A stretch of 64,000 nt of DNA, taken from Nocardioides sp. HDW12B. GTDB lineage: Bacteria > Actinomycetota > Actinomycetes > Propionibacteriales > Nocardioidaceae. The notes beneath the pieces are model-generated. The model did not search any database, was not told the origin of the DNA, and saw only the letters and a program-made list of their open reading frames with translations. Position 1 is the stretch's first letter. Each line of letters opens with the position of its first letter. The stretch spans positions 434,001-498,000 of the forward strand of contig NZ_CP049867.1 in assembly GCF_011299595.1 (NCBI RefSeq). The letters run 5' to 3'. The position numbers and the translations under genes were made by a program. This document shows positions 44,057 through 53,500 of the stretch, in pieces.

Positions 44057-45267
44057 GCTCAGGGCGGGCGGTGGTCGTCGGGGCCAGCCACGCCGGCGCG
44101 CAGCTGGTCACCAGCCTTCGCCAGGGAGGCTGGTCAGGCGAGATCCTGCTCGTCGGCGACGAACCGGTGCTCCCGTACCAGCGACCTCCGTTGTCCAAGG
44201 CGTACCTCGCCGGCAAGCTCGGCCTGACGGAGTTGGCCATCCGCTCGGAGGACTTCTACCTCAAGCAGGACATCAAGCGCGTGGCCGCCACCGTGGAGGA
44301 GATCGACAGGTCGGCGGGCGAACTCGTGCTCGGCACCGGTGAGCGGTTGGCGTACGACGCTCTTGCTCTGTGCACAGGAGCGCGCCCCCGACGTCTCGCC
44401 GCGAAGGGCGCCGATCTCGACGGCGTGCACTACCTGCGTCGGTCATCAGACGTTGAGGGGATTCGCGAGGACGCGATACCGGGGCGGAACGCCGTCATCG
44501 TCGGGGGTGGGTACATCGGTCTGGAGACCGCGGCGTCGCTGCGCGCGTTGGGCCTCCACGTCACGGTCCTCGAGGCCGCAGACCGAGTCCTCGAGCGGGT
44601 CACCGCTCCGGAGGTTTCGGCGTTCTTCACGCGGGTTCACCAAAGTGAGGGTGTCGACGTGAGGACGAACGCCTTGGTCGAGGCCCTGGTCGGCGACAGC
44701 CGTGTGCGGGAGGTCGTGCTCGCCAGTGGGGATTCCGTCGTGGCCGACCTCGTGATCGTCGGGATCGGGATCGAGCCGACCACCGAGCTGGCCGAGAAAG
44801 CCGGCCTGGTCGTGGACGACGGAATCCTGATCGACGCCCACGCCCGCACCAGCGATCCCACCATCGTGGCGGCAGGGGACTGCACCTCGCAGGACATGCC
44901 CCGCTACGGCCGCCGGATCCGTCTGGAGTCGGTTCCAAGTGCGGTGGAGCAGGCCAAGGTGGCGGCGGCAACCATCTGTGGCAAGGACAAGGAGATCGCG
45001 GCACTCCCGTGGTTCTGGTCCGATCAGTACGACCTCAAGCTCAAGATCGCGGGACTCAACACCGGCTACGACGACATCGTCTTGAACGGCGACCCGACCC
45101 GTGACCGCGACTTCACCTGCTACTACCTGCGCGGCGGTGAGTTGCTAGCCGCTGATTGCGTCAACCGCCCACGGGATTTCGTGACCAGCAAGCGCATGCT
45201 CGCGCAGGGAGACCGGGTCGACCCCGGTGCGCTCGAGCAGGCGGTCGAGTCAAGGGGGACGTCGTGA
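44053..45267 (+). CDS. FAD-dependent ferredoxin reductase
   Basis: A 404-aa putidaredoxin-reductase-type flavoprotein. The N-terminal FAD motif VVVGASHAGAQ, NAD(P) motif VIVGGGYIGLE and late TIVAAGDC are in place. It supplies the ferredoxin with electrons from NADH. ATG overlaps the P450 stop; the stop overlaps the GMC start. Confidence 0.9.
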   Translation: MSSGRAVVVGASHAGAQLVTSLRQGGWSGEILLVGDEPVLPYQRPPLSKAYLAGKLGLTELAIRSEDFYLKQDIKRVAATVEEIDRSAGELVLGTGERLAYDALALCTGARPRRLAAKGADLDGVHYLRRSSDVEGIREDAIPGRNAVIVGGGYIGLETAASLRALGLHVTVLEAADRVLERVTAPEVSAFFTRVHQSEGVDVRTNALVEALVGDSRVREVVLASGDSVVADLVIVGIGIEPTTELAEKAGLVVDDGILIDAHARTSDPTIVAAGDCTSQDMPRYGRRIRLESVPSAVEQAKVAAATICGKDKEIAALPWFWSDQYDLKLKIAGLNTGYDDIVLNGDPTRDRDFTCYYLRGGELLAADCVNRPRDFVTSKRMLAQGDRVDPGALEQAVESRGTS

Positions 45268-46862
45268 CGGACCGAGAAGTCTTCACCCACGTGGTGGTCG
45301 GGGCTGGCAGTGCCGGCGCGGTGGTCGCGGCCCGATTGACTGAGGACCCGTCGGTCTCGGTCCTGCTGCTCGAGGCCGGAGGCCCCGCCGACGCCGACGA
45401 GGTGAGCATCCCCGCGGCATTCGCCAACCTCTTCAAGACCCGGTGGGACTGGAACTACCAGACAGCCGAGCAGAAGCAGCTGCAGAGCCGCCGCGCCTAC
45501 TGGCCGCGGATGAAGGGGCTCGGCGGCTGTTCGTCGATGAACGCGATGATCTACATCCGCGGCAACCGTGCGGACTACGACACCTGGCGCGACGCCTACG
45601 GTGCCACGGGGTGGGGGTTCGAGGACGTGTTGCCTGCGTTCGTCCGGTCCGAGGGCAATACCCGGTTAGGCGGGCCGTTTCACGGCCAGGACGGGCCGCT
45701 GCACGTCGAGGACCGTCGCTACACCCATCCGCTCACGACCGCCTGGGTCGAGTCGGCCGTGACCGCCGGGTTCAAGCCGACCGACGACTTCAACGGCGCC
45801 GAGCAGGAGGGTGCCGGGCTGTACCAGGTGACCTGCCGCAAGGGGCGGCGCTGGTCGACCGCGAAGGCCTACCTCGAGCCGGCGGACGGGCGACCGAACC
45901 TCACGGTCCGGACCGGCGCGCTCGTCGAGCGGGTCGTCGTCGAGGGCGGCCGGGCCGTGGGCGTCGCCTACCAGCACGGGCGCGGGACCCGCACGGCGTA
46001 CGTCGACGGGGAGGTGGTGCTCGCGGGAGGCGCGATCAACTCTCCGCAGCTGCTGATGCTCTCCGGCATCGGGCCCGGTGCGCACCTGCGCGAGGTGGGC
46101 GTCGAGGTGGTCGTCGACCTGCCGGGCGTCGGGCAGAACCTCCACGACCACCCGGCCGTGCCGCTGGTGTTCCGCACCCGCGGGACGACCGACCTGATGG
46201 ATCACAACAACCTGGTGCAGTTCGCCCGGGCCAAGGCGACCGGCACAGGCCCGTTGGTCTCGAACGTCGCCGAGGGCGGCGGCTTTTGGCGCAGCCGGGA
46301 CGACCTCCCGGCGCCCGACCTGCAGGTGCACGTGGCTCCGACTGGCTTCTGGGACAACGGTTTGCACGAGGCCACCGCACGGAAGGTGACCGTCGCGCCG
46401 ACCCTCGTATCGGTGGCCAGCCGCGGAACGCTGCGGCTGCGCTCCACCGACCCGCGCTGGCACCCCGAAATCGATCCCGGCTACTACGACGACCCGGCTG
46501 ACCTCGACGCGATGACCGCCGGCGTGCGCCGGATGCTCGAGACGGCCTCGACGGGTCCGCTTGCCGGGCACGTCGCCGGGCCGGGGTTGCCGACGATGGA
46601 GGCCTGGGGCGAGGACCCGACCGATGCGCAGATCGTCGATCACATCCGCGCTTACACCCAGACGCTCTACCACCCCGTCGGCACCTGCGCGATGGGTGGC
46701 GACGAGCGCGCGGTGGTCGATCCGCAGTTGCGGGTCCGCGGCGTCGAGGGCCTTCGGGTCGCGGACGCCAGCGTGATGCCGATGGTGACCCGCGGCAACA
46801 CCAACGCACCCACGATCATGATCGGCGAGCGTGCCGCCGACCTTCTGCGCGGAAAGGCCTGA
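45264..46862 (+). CDS. GMC-family alcohol dehydrogenase (AlkJ-like)
   Basis: A 532-aa FAD enzyme with VVVGAGSAGAVVAARL at the N-terminus, GGCSSMNAMIYIRGN, and the active-site His in HPVGTCAMG with NTNAPTIMIGERAADLL at the end. Homologues such as AlkJ oxidise fatty alcohols from alkane hydroxylation to aldehydes. GTG start coupled to the reductase gene (GTGA). Confidence 0.88.
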   Translation: MTDREVFTHVVVGAGSAGAVVAARLTEDPSVSVLLLEAGGPADADEVSIPAAFANLFKTRWDWNYQTAEQKQLQSRRAYWPRMKGLGGCSSMNAMIYIRGNRADYDTWRDAYGATGWGFEDVLPAFVRSEGNTRLGGPFHGQDGPLHVEDRRYTHPLTTAWVESAVTAGFKPTDDFNGAEQEGAGLYQVTCRKGRRWSTAKAYLEPADGRPNLTVRTGALVERVVVEGGRAVGVAYQHGRGTRTAYVDGEVVLAGGAINSPQLLMLSGIGPGAHLREVGVEVVVDLPGVGQNLHDHPAVPLVFRTRGTTDLMDHNNLVQFARAKATGTGPLVSNVAEGGGFWRSRDDLPAPDLQVHVAPTGFWDNGLHEATARKVTVAPTLVSVASRGTLRLRSTDPRWHPEIDPGYYDDPADLDAMTAGVRRMLETASTGPLAGHVAGPGLPTMEAWGEDPTDAQIVDHIRAYTQTLYHPVGTCAMGGDERAVVDPQLRVRGVEGLRVADASVMPMVTRGNTNAPTIMIGERAADLLRGKA

Positions 46863-46863
46863 C

Positions 46864-48429
46864 ATGACGACGACCACCTCCACCACGCCCAAGGACAGCG
46901 CATCGGGGCGGGCCACGCTCGAGTCGGTCAACCCCGCGACCGGTGACGTCGTGGGTGTCCACCCCGTCCACGGTGAGGCCGACGTGCGGGCGGCCGTCGC
47001 CCGGGCGCGTGCCTCTGCGGACTGGTGGGCCGGGCTCGGCTTCGACGGCCGCAAGCAGGTGCTGACCCAGTGGCGCGGCGTCATCACCCGCCGGCTCGCG
47101 CAGCTGTGCGAGCTCGTCCACCAGGAGACCGGCAAGCCGCACGGCGACGCCCAGCTCGAGTGCGCCCTGGCGATCGACCACCTCGCCTGGGCCGGCTCAC
47201 ACGCCGAGAAGGTGCTCGGCCGCCGGCGAGTTTCGTCAGGCCTGCTACTGGCCAACCAGGCCGCATCAGTGGAGTACCTCCCGATGGGCGTCGTCGGTGT
47301 CATCGGCCCCTGGAACTATCCGGTCTTCACGCCGATTGGCTCGATCGCCTACGCCCTGGCCGCCGGGAACACCGTCGTCTACAAGCCGAGCGAGCTGACG
47401 CCCGGTGTCGGCACCTGGCTCGCCGACAGCTTGCGCGAGGTCGTGCCCGATCACGCACTGCTGCAGGTCGTGACCGGTTACGGCGAGACCGGTGCGGCGC
47501 TGTGCCGGGCCGGCGTGGACAAGATCGCCTTCACCGGCTCGACCGCCACCGGCAAACGGGTGATGGCCGCCTGCGCCGAGACACTGACCCCGGTTGTCAT
47601 CGAAGCCGGCGGCAAGGACGCGCTTCTCGTCGACGAGGACGCCGACCTCGAGGCCGCGGCAGACGCGGCCGCGTGGGGGGCGTTCAGCAACGCCGGCCAG
47701 ACGTGCGCCGGTGTCGAGCGGGTCTACGTCCACGAGCAGGTCCACGACCGGTTCGTCGAACTGCTCGCCGAGCGCGCACGCGCCGTGCACGCCGGCACCG
47801 ACGTCGACGCGAAGATCGGCCCGATGACCATGCCCGGCCAGCTCGACGTCGTACGCCGTCATGTTGCCGACGCGCTCGCGCACGGCGGACGGGCAGTCGT
47901 GGGCGGCGCCGAAGCGGTGGGGGACCGGTTCGTGCAGCCGACCGTGCTCGTCGACGTGCCCGAGGACAGTGAGGCGGTTGCGGAGGAGACGTTCGGGCCG
48001 ACGGTGACCGTCCGCAAGGTGCGCGACATGGACGAGGCAGTCGAGCTGACCAACGGCGGCAAGTACGGCCTGGGGTCGGCGATCTACACCGCCAAGCGCG
48101 GTGACGATCTCGCGCGCCGGCTGCGCACCGGAATGACCTCGATCAACTCGGTGATCTCGTTCGCGGGGGTCCCGTCGCTTCCCTTCGGCGGGGTGGGTGA
48201 CTCGGGCTTCGGGCGGATCCATGGGCCCGAGGGGCTGCGGGAGTTCGCCTACGCAAAGGCCGTCACCCGGACCCGGTTCAGAGCGCCGCTGAACCTCACC
48301 ACCTTCGACCGCACCCCGGCCCAGGACTCGACATTGGCCACCATCCTCCTCGCTCTGCACGGGCGCGCCTCCCAGCTGCCGAAGCTCCCGCGAAGGCCGC
48401 TCGAGACGATCCGCGGACGCGCAGACTGA
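46864..48429 (+). CDS. Aldehyde dehydrogenase (AlkH-like role)
   Basis: A 521-aa NAD(P)-dependent aldehyde dehydrogenase. Catalytic Cys281 in NAGQTCAGV, general base Glu247 in VIEAGGK, and the Rossmann segment GSTATGKRVM. A ~60-residue C-terminal extension is longer than in soluble ALDHs and is basic, perhaps for membrane contact. By context it turns fatty aldehydes into fatty acids, completing the alkane pathway. Starts 1 nt after the GMC stop. Confidence 0.88.
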   Translation: MTTTTSTTPKDSASGRATLESVNPATGDVVGVHPVHGEADVRAAVARARASADWWAGLGFDGRKQVLTQWRGVITRRLAQLCELVHQETGKPHGDAQLECALAIDHLAWAGSHAEKVLGRRRVSSGLLLANQAASVEYLPMGVVGVIGPWNYPVFTPIGSIAYALAAGNTVVYKPSELTPGVGTWLADSLREVVPDHALLQVVTGYGETGAALCRAGVDKIAFTGSTATGKRVMAACAETLTPVVIEAGGKDALLVDEDADLEAAADAAAWGAFSNAGQTCAGVERVYVHEQVHDRFVELLAERARAVHAGTDVDAKIGPMTMPGQLDVVRRHVADALAHGGRAVVGGAEAVGDRFVQPTVLVDVPEDSEAVAEETFGPTVTVRKVRDMDEAVELTNGGKYGLGSAIYTAKRGDDLARRLRTGMTSINSVISFAGVPSLPFGGVGDSGFGRIHGPEGLREFAYAKAVTRTRFRAPLNLTTFDRTPAQDSTLATILLALHGRASQLPKLPRRPLETIRGRAD

Positions 48430-48845
48430 TCACTCGAGGGCTCGTGGTGGCAAGCGCACGTAGCCGACTGGGATCTCTCGGGCACGTGTGCGTTCCCACA
48501 TTGCTTTGACCCGGGGAACTGCCGCGGTTCATGGACATCGCTGGCTGCCACGTGACGGCCGGGTCGGCGGTGAGCACACATCTGGTCGTCACCACCTCTC
48601 CAGTGAGTCGGTGACGACGGCAGGGGCCAGCGAGTGGGCCGTCTCTGCCGCCGGTCTCGGGGCGGGCGGCGGAGCCTTCTCTGCGCACTTTGGCTACTGC
48701 ACCCGTGAGCCGGAACGGGCGGTCTGTGGGCACCCGCCCGTTCTCAACGTCCCCACCTCCTTGATGCACGAGTGGCGGGCAGTGGTCCTGCCCGCGTCGC
48801 GATTCTCTCAGCCACGTACCGCTGCTCCTCGCGAGCGCTGCCAGA
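48430..48845. other. Gap between convergent genes
   Basis: No credible gene in 416 bp between the aldehyde dehydrogenase (+) and acyl-CoA dehydrogenase (-). Open frames here have irregular composition and poor starts. Several short GC-rich inverted repeats occur but no clear terminator with a T tract. Confidence 0.4.
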
Positions 48846-50003
48846 TCAACTCGGCTTCGGCAGTGACCGCGCGATGATCTCCTTCATGATCTCAGTGGTG
48901 CCGGCGTAGATCTGACTGATCCGTAGGTCGGTCCAAGCTCGCGCGATGGGATATTCCTCCATGTATCCGTAGCCGCCGTGGAGCTGCAGACAGGTGTCGG
49001 CGACCTGCTGGGCGCGTTCCGACGACCAGTACTTCGCCATCGCGGCGGTCGGGATGTCGAGCTCACCCTTGACGTGGAGTTCGATGCACTCGTCGACGAA
49101 GGCGCGGGTCACGCGGGCCTCGGTGGCGACCTCGGCAAGCTTGAACTTGGTGTTCTGGAATCCGAAGATCGGCTTGCCGAACGCCTCACGAGACAGCGTG
49201 TACTCGTGGGTGATGTCAAGCATCAGGTCCATCGACGCGGCACAGCTGATAGCGACGATGAGTCGCTCCTGAGGGAGTTGCATCATCAGCTGGATGAAGC
49301 CTTGACCTTCTTCGGTGCCGAGCAGGTTGCCGGCAGGGACGCGCACGTCGTCGAAGAAGAGTTCGCAGGTGTCCTGCCCCTTGAGGCCGATCTTGTCCAG
49401 GACCCGGCCACGCCGGAAGCCCTCTGAGCTGGTCGGGACCAGGATGAGCGAGACGCCGGCCGCGGCTTCCTCGGGGTTGGTCTTGCAGGCCACCAGCACC
49501 ATGTCGGCGTGGTAGCCGTTGGTGATGAAGGTCTTCGCGCCGTTGATGACGTAGTCGTCACCTTCTCGGATCGCCTTGGTCTTGATGCCCTGCAGGTCCG
49601 ATCCGGTTCCGGGCTCGGTCATCGCAATGGCGGTGACGGCCTCTCCGGACGCCATCTTGGGGAGCCACTCCTGCTTCTGCTCCTCGGTGCCGTAGTGCAA
49701 CAAGTAGTGGGCCACGATGCCGCTGTGCAGCGAGGCGCCCCAGCTGCCGTCGCCGACTCGGGCCTGCTCTTCGATGAGAACCGCCTCATGGAAGAAGTCG
49801 CCGCCACCTCCGCCGTACTCCTCGGGGATCGAGGCGCAGAGCAGACCCACCTCGCCGGCGCGGGTCCAGAGCTCGCGGTCGACTCGCTTGTTCTCGATGA
49901 AACGCTCGATGTTGGGCTTGATCTCCTTCTCGCAGAAGGTGCGGGCGAGATCGCGGAAGTCGTCGAGGTCCTGGTTCATCCAGGGCGAACGGCGGCCAGG
50001 CAT
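48846..50003 (-). CDS. Long-chain-type acyl-CoA dehydrogenase
   Basis: A 385-aa flavoenzyme for the first step of beta-oxidation. Family marks: AMTEPGTGSD, NGAKTFITNG, LHGGYGYMEEYPI and YAGTTEIMKEI. The catalytic Glu of medium-chain enzymes is Ala in YAGTTE; instead LPQERL matches the long-chain (LCAD) enzymes, where that Glu is the base. Good SD (GGAGG) before the ATG. It fits degradation of fatty acids from the alkane operon and is controlled perhaps by the divergent TetR gene. Confidence 0.85.
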   Translation of the reverse strand: MPGRRSPWMNQDLDDFRDLARTFCEKEIKPNIERFIENKRVDRELWTRAGEVGLLCASIPEEYGGGGGDFFHEAVLIEEQARVGDGSWGASLHSGIVAHYLLHYGTEEQKQEWLPKMASGEAVTAIAMTEPGTGSDLQGIKTKAIREGDDYVINGAKTFITNGYHADMVLVACKTNPEEAAAGVSLILVPTSSEGFRRGRVLDKIGLKGQDTCELFFDDVRVPAGNLLGTEEGQGFIQLMMQLPQERLIVAISCAASMDLMLDITHEYTLSREAFGKPIFGFQNTKFKLAEVATEARVTRAFVDECIELHVKGELDIPTAAMAKYWSSERAQQVADTCLQLHGGYGYMEEYPIARAWTDLRISQIYAGTTEIMKEIIARSLPKPS

Positions 50004-50032
50004 AAATCCTCCATAGGGCTGGTCGTGCTCCG

Positions 50033-50047
50033 GGTACAAGCTGTACC
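50033..50047. promoter_or_regulatory. Operator candidate GGTACA-N3-TGTACC
   Basis: A perfect 6-bp inverted repeat with a 3-nt spacer lies in the 99-bp divergent region between the acyl-CoA dehydrogenase and TetR genes. It resembles a TetR dimer site and would let the regulator control both genes. Confidence 0.55.
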
Positions 50048-50102
50048 AAGCGTACGGGTGCAACGTGGACCGGCGCCAGACCCATGAGCTAGATTGCCCG
50101 CC

Positions 50103-50774
50103 GTGGATCTCGCGAAGTGGGTGGACACGGCAGTCGTCCGCCGGTCGACCGCGCACGAGTCTCACCGAGCGCCACGACGCGAGCAGATCGTTGTCGCTGC
50201 GGCTGCCGCGATCGAGGAGTACGGCGCAGGGGTTGGCACGGCTCAGATCGCTGAGCGGGCCGGCGTTGCGCGACCCCACGTCTACCGGCACTTCGACAGC
50301 AAAGACGACCTCGAGGGCGAGGTGCTGCGATTCGCCGCCACCCAGCTCATCGAGGCAGTGCGTCCCGCGATGCGGCGGAGCGGGACCGCGCCGGTGATTA
50401 TCGAGGGTGTGATCGCGGCCGCCGTAGGTTGGGCTGAGGAGCACCCGAACCTCTACCGCTTCATGGCGGCCCGTCAGCAGACCAAGGCAACCCATCGAGC
50501 CCGGTTGGGGCGCACGCGATTCCTGGGGGAGGTCGTAGCCGCCGCATCGGCCTATCTGCGCACCCCCGACGTGGAGGTCGACCTCCCTGATGGCGTCATG
50601 GCGGGCCTGATGGGCATGGTCGACGCCGGCATCATCTGGTGGCTTGACCACCACGACGAGTCCCAACCTGAGGTCGTGACCCGGGTCGCCCACCAAGTCT
50701 GGTTGGTTCTGCGTGACGTTGCCCAAAACGTGGGGCTGGCGATCGACGACGAAAGCCTGCTCACCGTCCCATGA
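50103..50774 (+). CDS. TetR-family regulator
   Basis: A 223-aa TetR protein. The HTH is GTAQIAERAGVARPHVYRHFDSKDDL, and the C-terminal ligand domain is all-helical. GTG at 50103 is taken as start; a TTG at 50094 is possible. Divergent from the LCAD-like gene, so a fatty-acyl ligand is plausible. Confidence 0.8.
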   Translation: MDLAKWVDTAVVRRSTAHESHRAPRREQIVVAAAAAIEEYGAGVGTAQIAERAGVARPHVYRHFDSKDDLEGEVLRFAATQLIEAVRPAMRRSGTAPVIIEGVIAAAVGWAEEHPNLYRFMAARQQTKATHRARLGRTRFLGEVVAAASAYLRTPDVEVDLPDGVMAGLMGMVDAGIIWWLDHHDESQPEVVTRVAHQVWLVLRDVAQNVGLAIDDESLLTVP

Positions 50775-51018
50775 CTCGGTGTCGTGGAGCGTCGTCGACT
50801 GTGACACACCTCGACACGGCGAAGGGCGACGGCGACCTCCGCGCTGGCACTCGTTACTGCGCCGCCCAAGAGCTTCCTCGCCTTGTCGGAGCCGGTAGCA
50901 GATGGTGTTCGGACTCAACGAGCCCACGGGGCGCTCCGAGCCAGGTCACGACCGAGCCCCTCCAGTTGACGGGGGGTTGGTGGAACCGGTGCCCTATGAC
51001 TCGTTCCGGGTTTCGGCG

Positions 51019-52245
51019 TCATCGCAGGCGAACTGGCAGCGAGGTGAGCCCTCGAAAGGTGAGTCCTGACCGCCACTGCGGCTGGCCGGCAAGCTCGATG
51101 CGTGGGAACCGGGTCAGCAGCCGGGGGAAGACCTCGACGCCCTCGGCCCGTGCGAGGGCCGCACCCAGGCAGAAGTGAATGCCGGCGCCGAATGACAGGG
51201 GGGAGGGGGAGGGCCGGGTCACGTCCAGCGTCTCTGGGTCCGCGAAGCGGGCAGGGTCGCGATTGGCCGCCCCCAGGAGCGTCAGGACGATCTCGCCTTC
51301 GGCAATGTCAACCCCAGCGATGCTGGTCGGGGCCAGGGCTGTACGGCCGTCGGTCTGCACCGGGGTGTCGTAGCGCAGCAGCTCCTCGACGGCATTGGGG
51401 GCGAGGTCAGGGTCGGTGCGTAGCCGATGAAGCTGAGCGGGATGGGTCAACAGCGCCGTCAGCCCGTTGCCGATGAGGTTGCTTGTCGTCTCGAACCCGG
51501 CGGCGAAGAGCAGGATGGCGGTGCCGACGGCTTCCTCGTCGTCGAGCGTGTCGTCACCCTGGGCTTGAGAGATCCGGCTGAGCAGGTCGTCCTGAGGGTC
51601 GCTGCGCTTGGATGCGAGCAGATGGCTGAAGTACTCGGCCAGCTGGTTCTCGGCGTCAGCTGCGCGCCGCACGGCCTCGGCGTCCGCGGTTGGTTCGAGG
51701 GGCGCCACCAGAGCCCGTACCAGGGGGGCTGCCTGTTCCCGGTCCGCCACGGGCACCCCCACGAGGTCGCTGATGACGTGGACGGGGAGCGGCAGCGCCA
51801 GCGAGGCGATGGCATCGATCTCACCTTGTGAGGAGGCGGCATCGAGGAGGGTGTCGGTCCACCGGATGACGGAGTCACGCAGCCCCTCGACGTGGCGGTG
51901 GGTGAACACGTCGGTGACCAGCCGCCGCAGCCGAGCATGGTCGGGCGGGTTACGAAACAGCATGGTGCGTCGGAACCGCTTCATGGCGCTGCGGGAAAGT
52001 TCCTCGGGAACGTCGGTCAGTCGAAACCCCAGCGACTCGTCGACCTTGCCGAGGCAACGGTCCCGCAAGGCGGCGTCGCAGTCGGCATATCGGCTGAGCA
52101 CCAGGACTCCCGACCTGCTGCGCAAGACCGGTGCGCTCTCCCTCAGTCGGCGGTAGGCATCGTACGGGCCAGCGGTGCCGTGGTCTCCGAGGAGAATCTC
52201 GACCAGCAGCGACTCGGGCTCGGTGACGCCGAGGGACCGGCTCAT
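51019..52245 (-). CDS. Cytochrome P450 of the BtrH-like peptide locus
   Basis: A 408-aa soluble bacterial P450. The haem motif FGAGIHFCLG has Cys359; EELLRYDTPVQ carries ExxR; AAGFETTSN is the I-helix motif. It looks like the CYP107/105-like group used on natural-product scaffolds; the exact family is not assigned. It is the last gene of a four-gene coupled operon and overlaps the 53-aa gene by 4 nt. Its substrate may be a product of that locus. Confidence 0.85.
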   Translation of the reverse strand: MSRSLGVTEPESLLVEILLGDHGTAGPYDAYRRLRESAPVLRSRSGVLVLSRYADCDAALRDRCLGKVDESLGFRLTDVPEELSRSAMKRFRRTMLFRNPPDHARLRRLVTDVFTHRHVEGLRDSVIRWTDTLLDAASSQGEIDAIASLALPLPVHVISDLVGVPVADREQAAPLVRALVAPLEPTADAEAVRRAADAENQLAEYFSHLLASKRSDPQDDLLSRISQAQGDDTLDDEEAVGTAILLFAAGFETTSNLIGNGLTALLTHPAQLHRLRTDPDLAPNAVEELLRYDTPVQTDGRTALAPTSIAGVDIAEGEIVLTLLGAANRDPARFADPETLDVTRPSPSPLSFGAGIHFCLGAALARAEGVEVFPRLLTRFPRIELAGQPQWRSGLTFRGLTSLPVRLR

Positions 52246-52403
52246 CGGAGCACGCCCACCCGGTGGGACTGATCCATGTCCACCACGATGAAGAGTGCAT
52301 CGGGGCGGACCGTGAGTCGATCGGCTGCGTCGACCAGTGCTGCGGAGCAGTGGAGACTGCGTCCCTCGCGCCGGACCACCTGGGCGCTGGTCTCATCGTT
52401 CAT
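52242..52403 (-). CDS. 53-aa peptide between the BtrH-like gene and the P450
   Basis: A small ORF fixed in place by ATGA overlaps at both ends, which strongly supports translation. The product has one Cys (19), an Arg-rich front and a hydrophobic core (DALFIVVDMD). It is not a ferredoxin, lacking the cysteines expected of small P450 partners. It may be a peptide substrate, carrier or accessory subunit. No family recognised. Confidence 0.6.
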   Translation of the reverse strand: MNDETSAQVVRREGRSLHCSAALVDAADRLTVRPDALFIVVDMDQSHRVGVLR

Positions 52404-53500
52404 GGCTTCCCCTGGAGTTCGAGAGCCGCCGCAGCGACTTCCATGGTGGACACAGCGGACTCCTCCTGGGCGGGAAGGGTTGCGGCTACCTCGGCCACAG
52501 ATCTCCAGCGGTCGATGGTGGTGCCTTGGCTGCGGCCGGCTGCAGCCAGCGCGGACCACCCATCGGCGCTCCGCAAGACTGCGGTGCCGGCGTGCGTCAG
52601 TTCGGCGACGTCGGTGTGACGCGCCACGTCGAAGCAGAACTGGGACTGCAGCCGTCGGAACAGGCCGCCGCCGGTACCGGCCTTCTCGACGAAGGCGGTG
52701 AGCGAACGGAGTGCGACGTCGAGTTCGGCCTCGGGCAGGAGGTCGGGCCACCGCTCGACGTCCTCCGCGAACACGCTCACCCCGGTGAGCCCGGCTGCGG
52801 TGACCGCGCCGGCTGGCAGTACAGCTGCGCCGGGGATGATCGAGGCATCGCCGCCCTGCAGCTGCTGGACGGATGACCTGAGGGCTGAGGCTGCGGCGCT
52901 GTGCAATTCAGGCAGGGTTCGTGGCCAGCGGACGAAGTAGGTGGTGTGCCGGGTCGGGACCGGGAATGCCCGTGACGACCGGGCTCGCGCCAGCGCAGCG
53001 TAAGGGACCTCCTGGACCTCGGTGCGGTCGTTGTCGACGACGTGGGCCACCTCGGCGTCGTCGTCGTAGCCGATTACTACGATGTCGTGGCGGCTCATGC
53101 GGAGTCGTACGTTGAGGTAGGGGAGTTCGCCGATGTCGGCCCAAACCATGACGGGTCGGCCTTGCTGGAGCTCTTGCCGGACCCATTCCCAGCCGAGCAC
53201 CGGGTCATCCGTGTCGCGCAGGTCGACCTCGGCGCCCAGCCGGGTGAGCAGGTCGAGCTCGAGCTCGCTGCTGCGGCCGACCAGGTAGATCGGTGGACTG
53301 AGATCGGCCAGCCTGAGATAGGTGAAGCCGAGACCGCCACCCAGTCCGAACACCAGACCCTCGCTGGGAGGCTCACTCCAGCCGAGTCCTGCCCACTCCA
53401 GAAGGTCTCGCAGGGCTCCCGAGCCGCAGTGACCCGCCATCCGGTGGGGGTAGTCGAGCACTACCCGAGCGGGCTCGTCGGAGATGCCGGGACTTGTCAC
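52400..53500 (-). CDS. BtrH_N / DUF4872-like papain-fold protein
   Basis: A 366-aa protein. The N-terminal domain resembles the BtrH_N family: HCGSGALRDLLEWAGL (candidate nucleophile Cys25), EGLVFGLGGGLGFTYL, then RHDIVVIGYDDD and VVDNDR, which give a His and Asp/Asn like C39/papain enzymes. Residues ~190-366 match the helical DUF4872-like half. BtrH itself transfers an acyl group from a carrier protein in butirosin synthesis; other members are uncharacterised. GTG start overlaps the stop of the 48-aa gene; its own stop overlaps the 53-aa gene. Confidence 0.75.
   Translation of the reverse strand: MTSPGISDEPARVVLDYPHRMAGHCGSGALRDLLEWAGLGWSEPPSEGLVFGLGGGLGFTYLRLADLSPPIYLVGRSSELELDLLTRLGAEVDLRDTDDPVLGWEWVRQELQQGRPVMVWADIGELPYLNVRLRMSRHDIVVIGYDDDAEVAHVVDNDRTEVQEVPYAALARARSSRAFPVPTRHTTYFVRWPRTLPELHSAAASALRSSVQQLQGGDASIIPGAAVLPAGAVTAAGLTGVSVFAEDVERWPDLLPEAELDVALRSLTAFVEKAGTGGGLFRRLQSQFCFDVARHTDVAELTHAGTAVLRSADGWSALAAAGRSQGTTIDRWRSVAEVAATLPAQEESAVSTMEVAAAALELQGKP

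Noticed and set aside
45666-47303. A 545-codon minus-strand frame opposite the GMC and aldehyde dehydrogenase genes
   Set aside because: Composition is a GC shadow and both plus-strand genes carry catalytic motifs.
50775-51018. A plus-strand small gene downstream of the TetR gene
   Set aside because: The frame runs antisense into the P450 gene, has no ribosome site and lacks protein-like composition.
52242-52403. A small P450-partner ferredoxin
   Set aside because: Only one cysteine is present, so no iron-sulphur cluster is possible.
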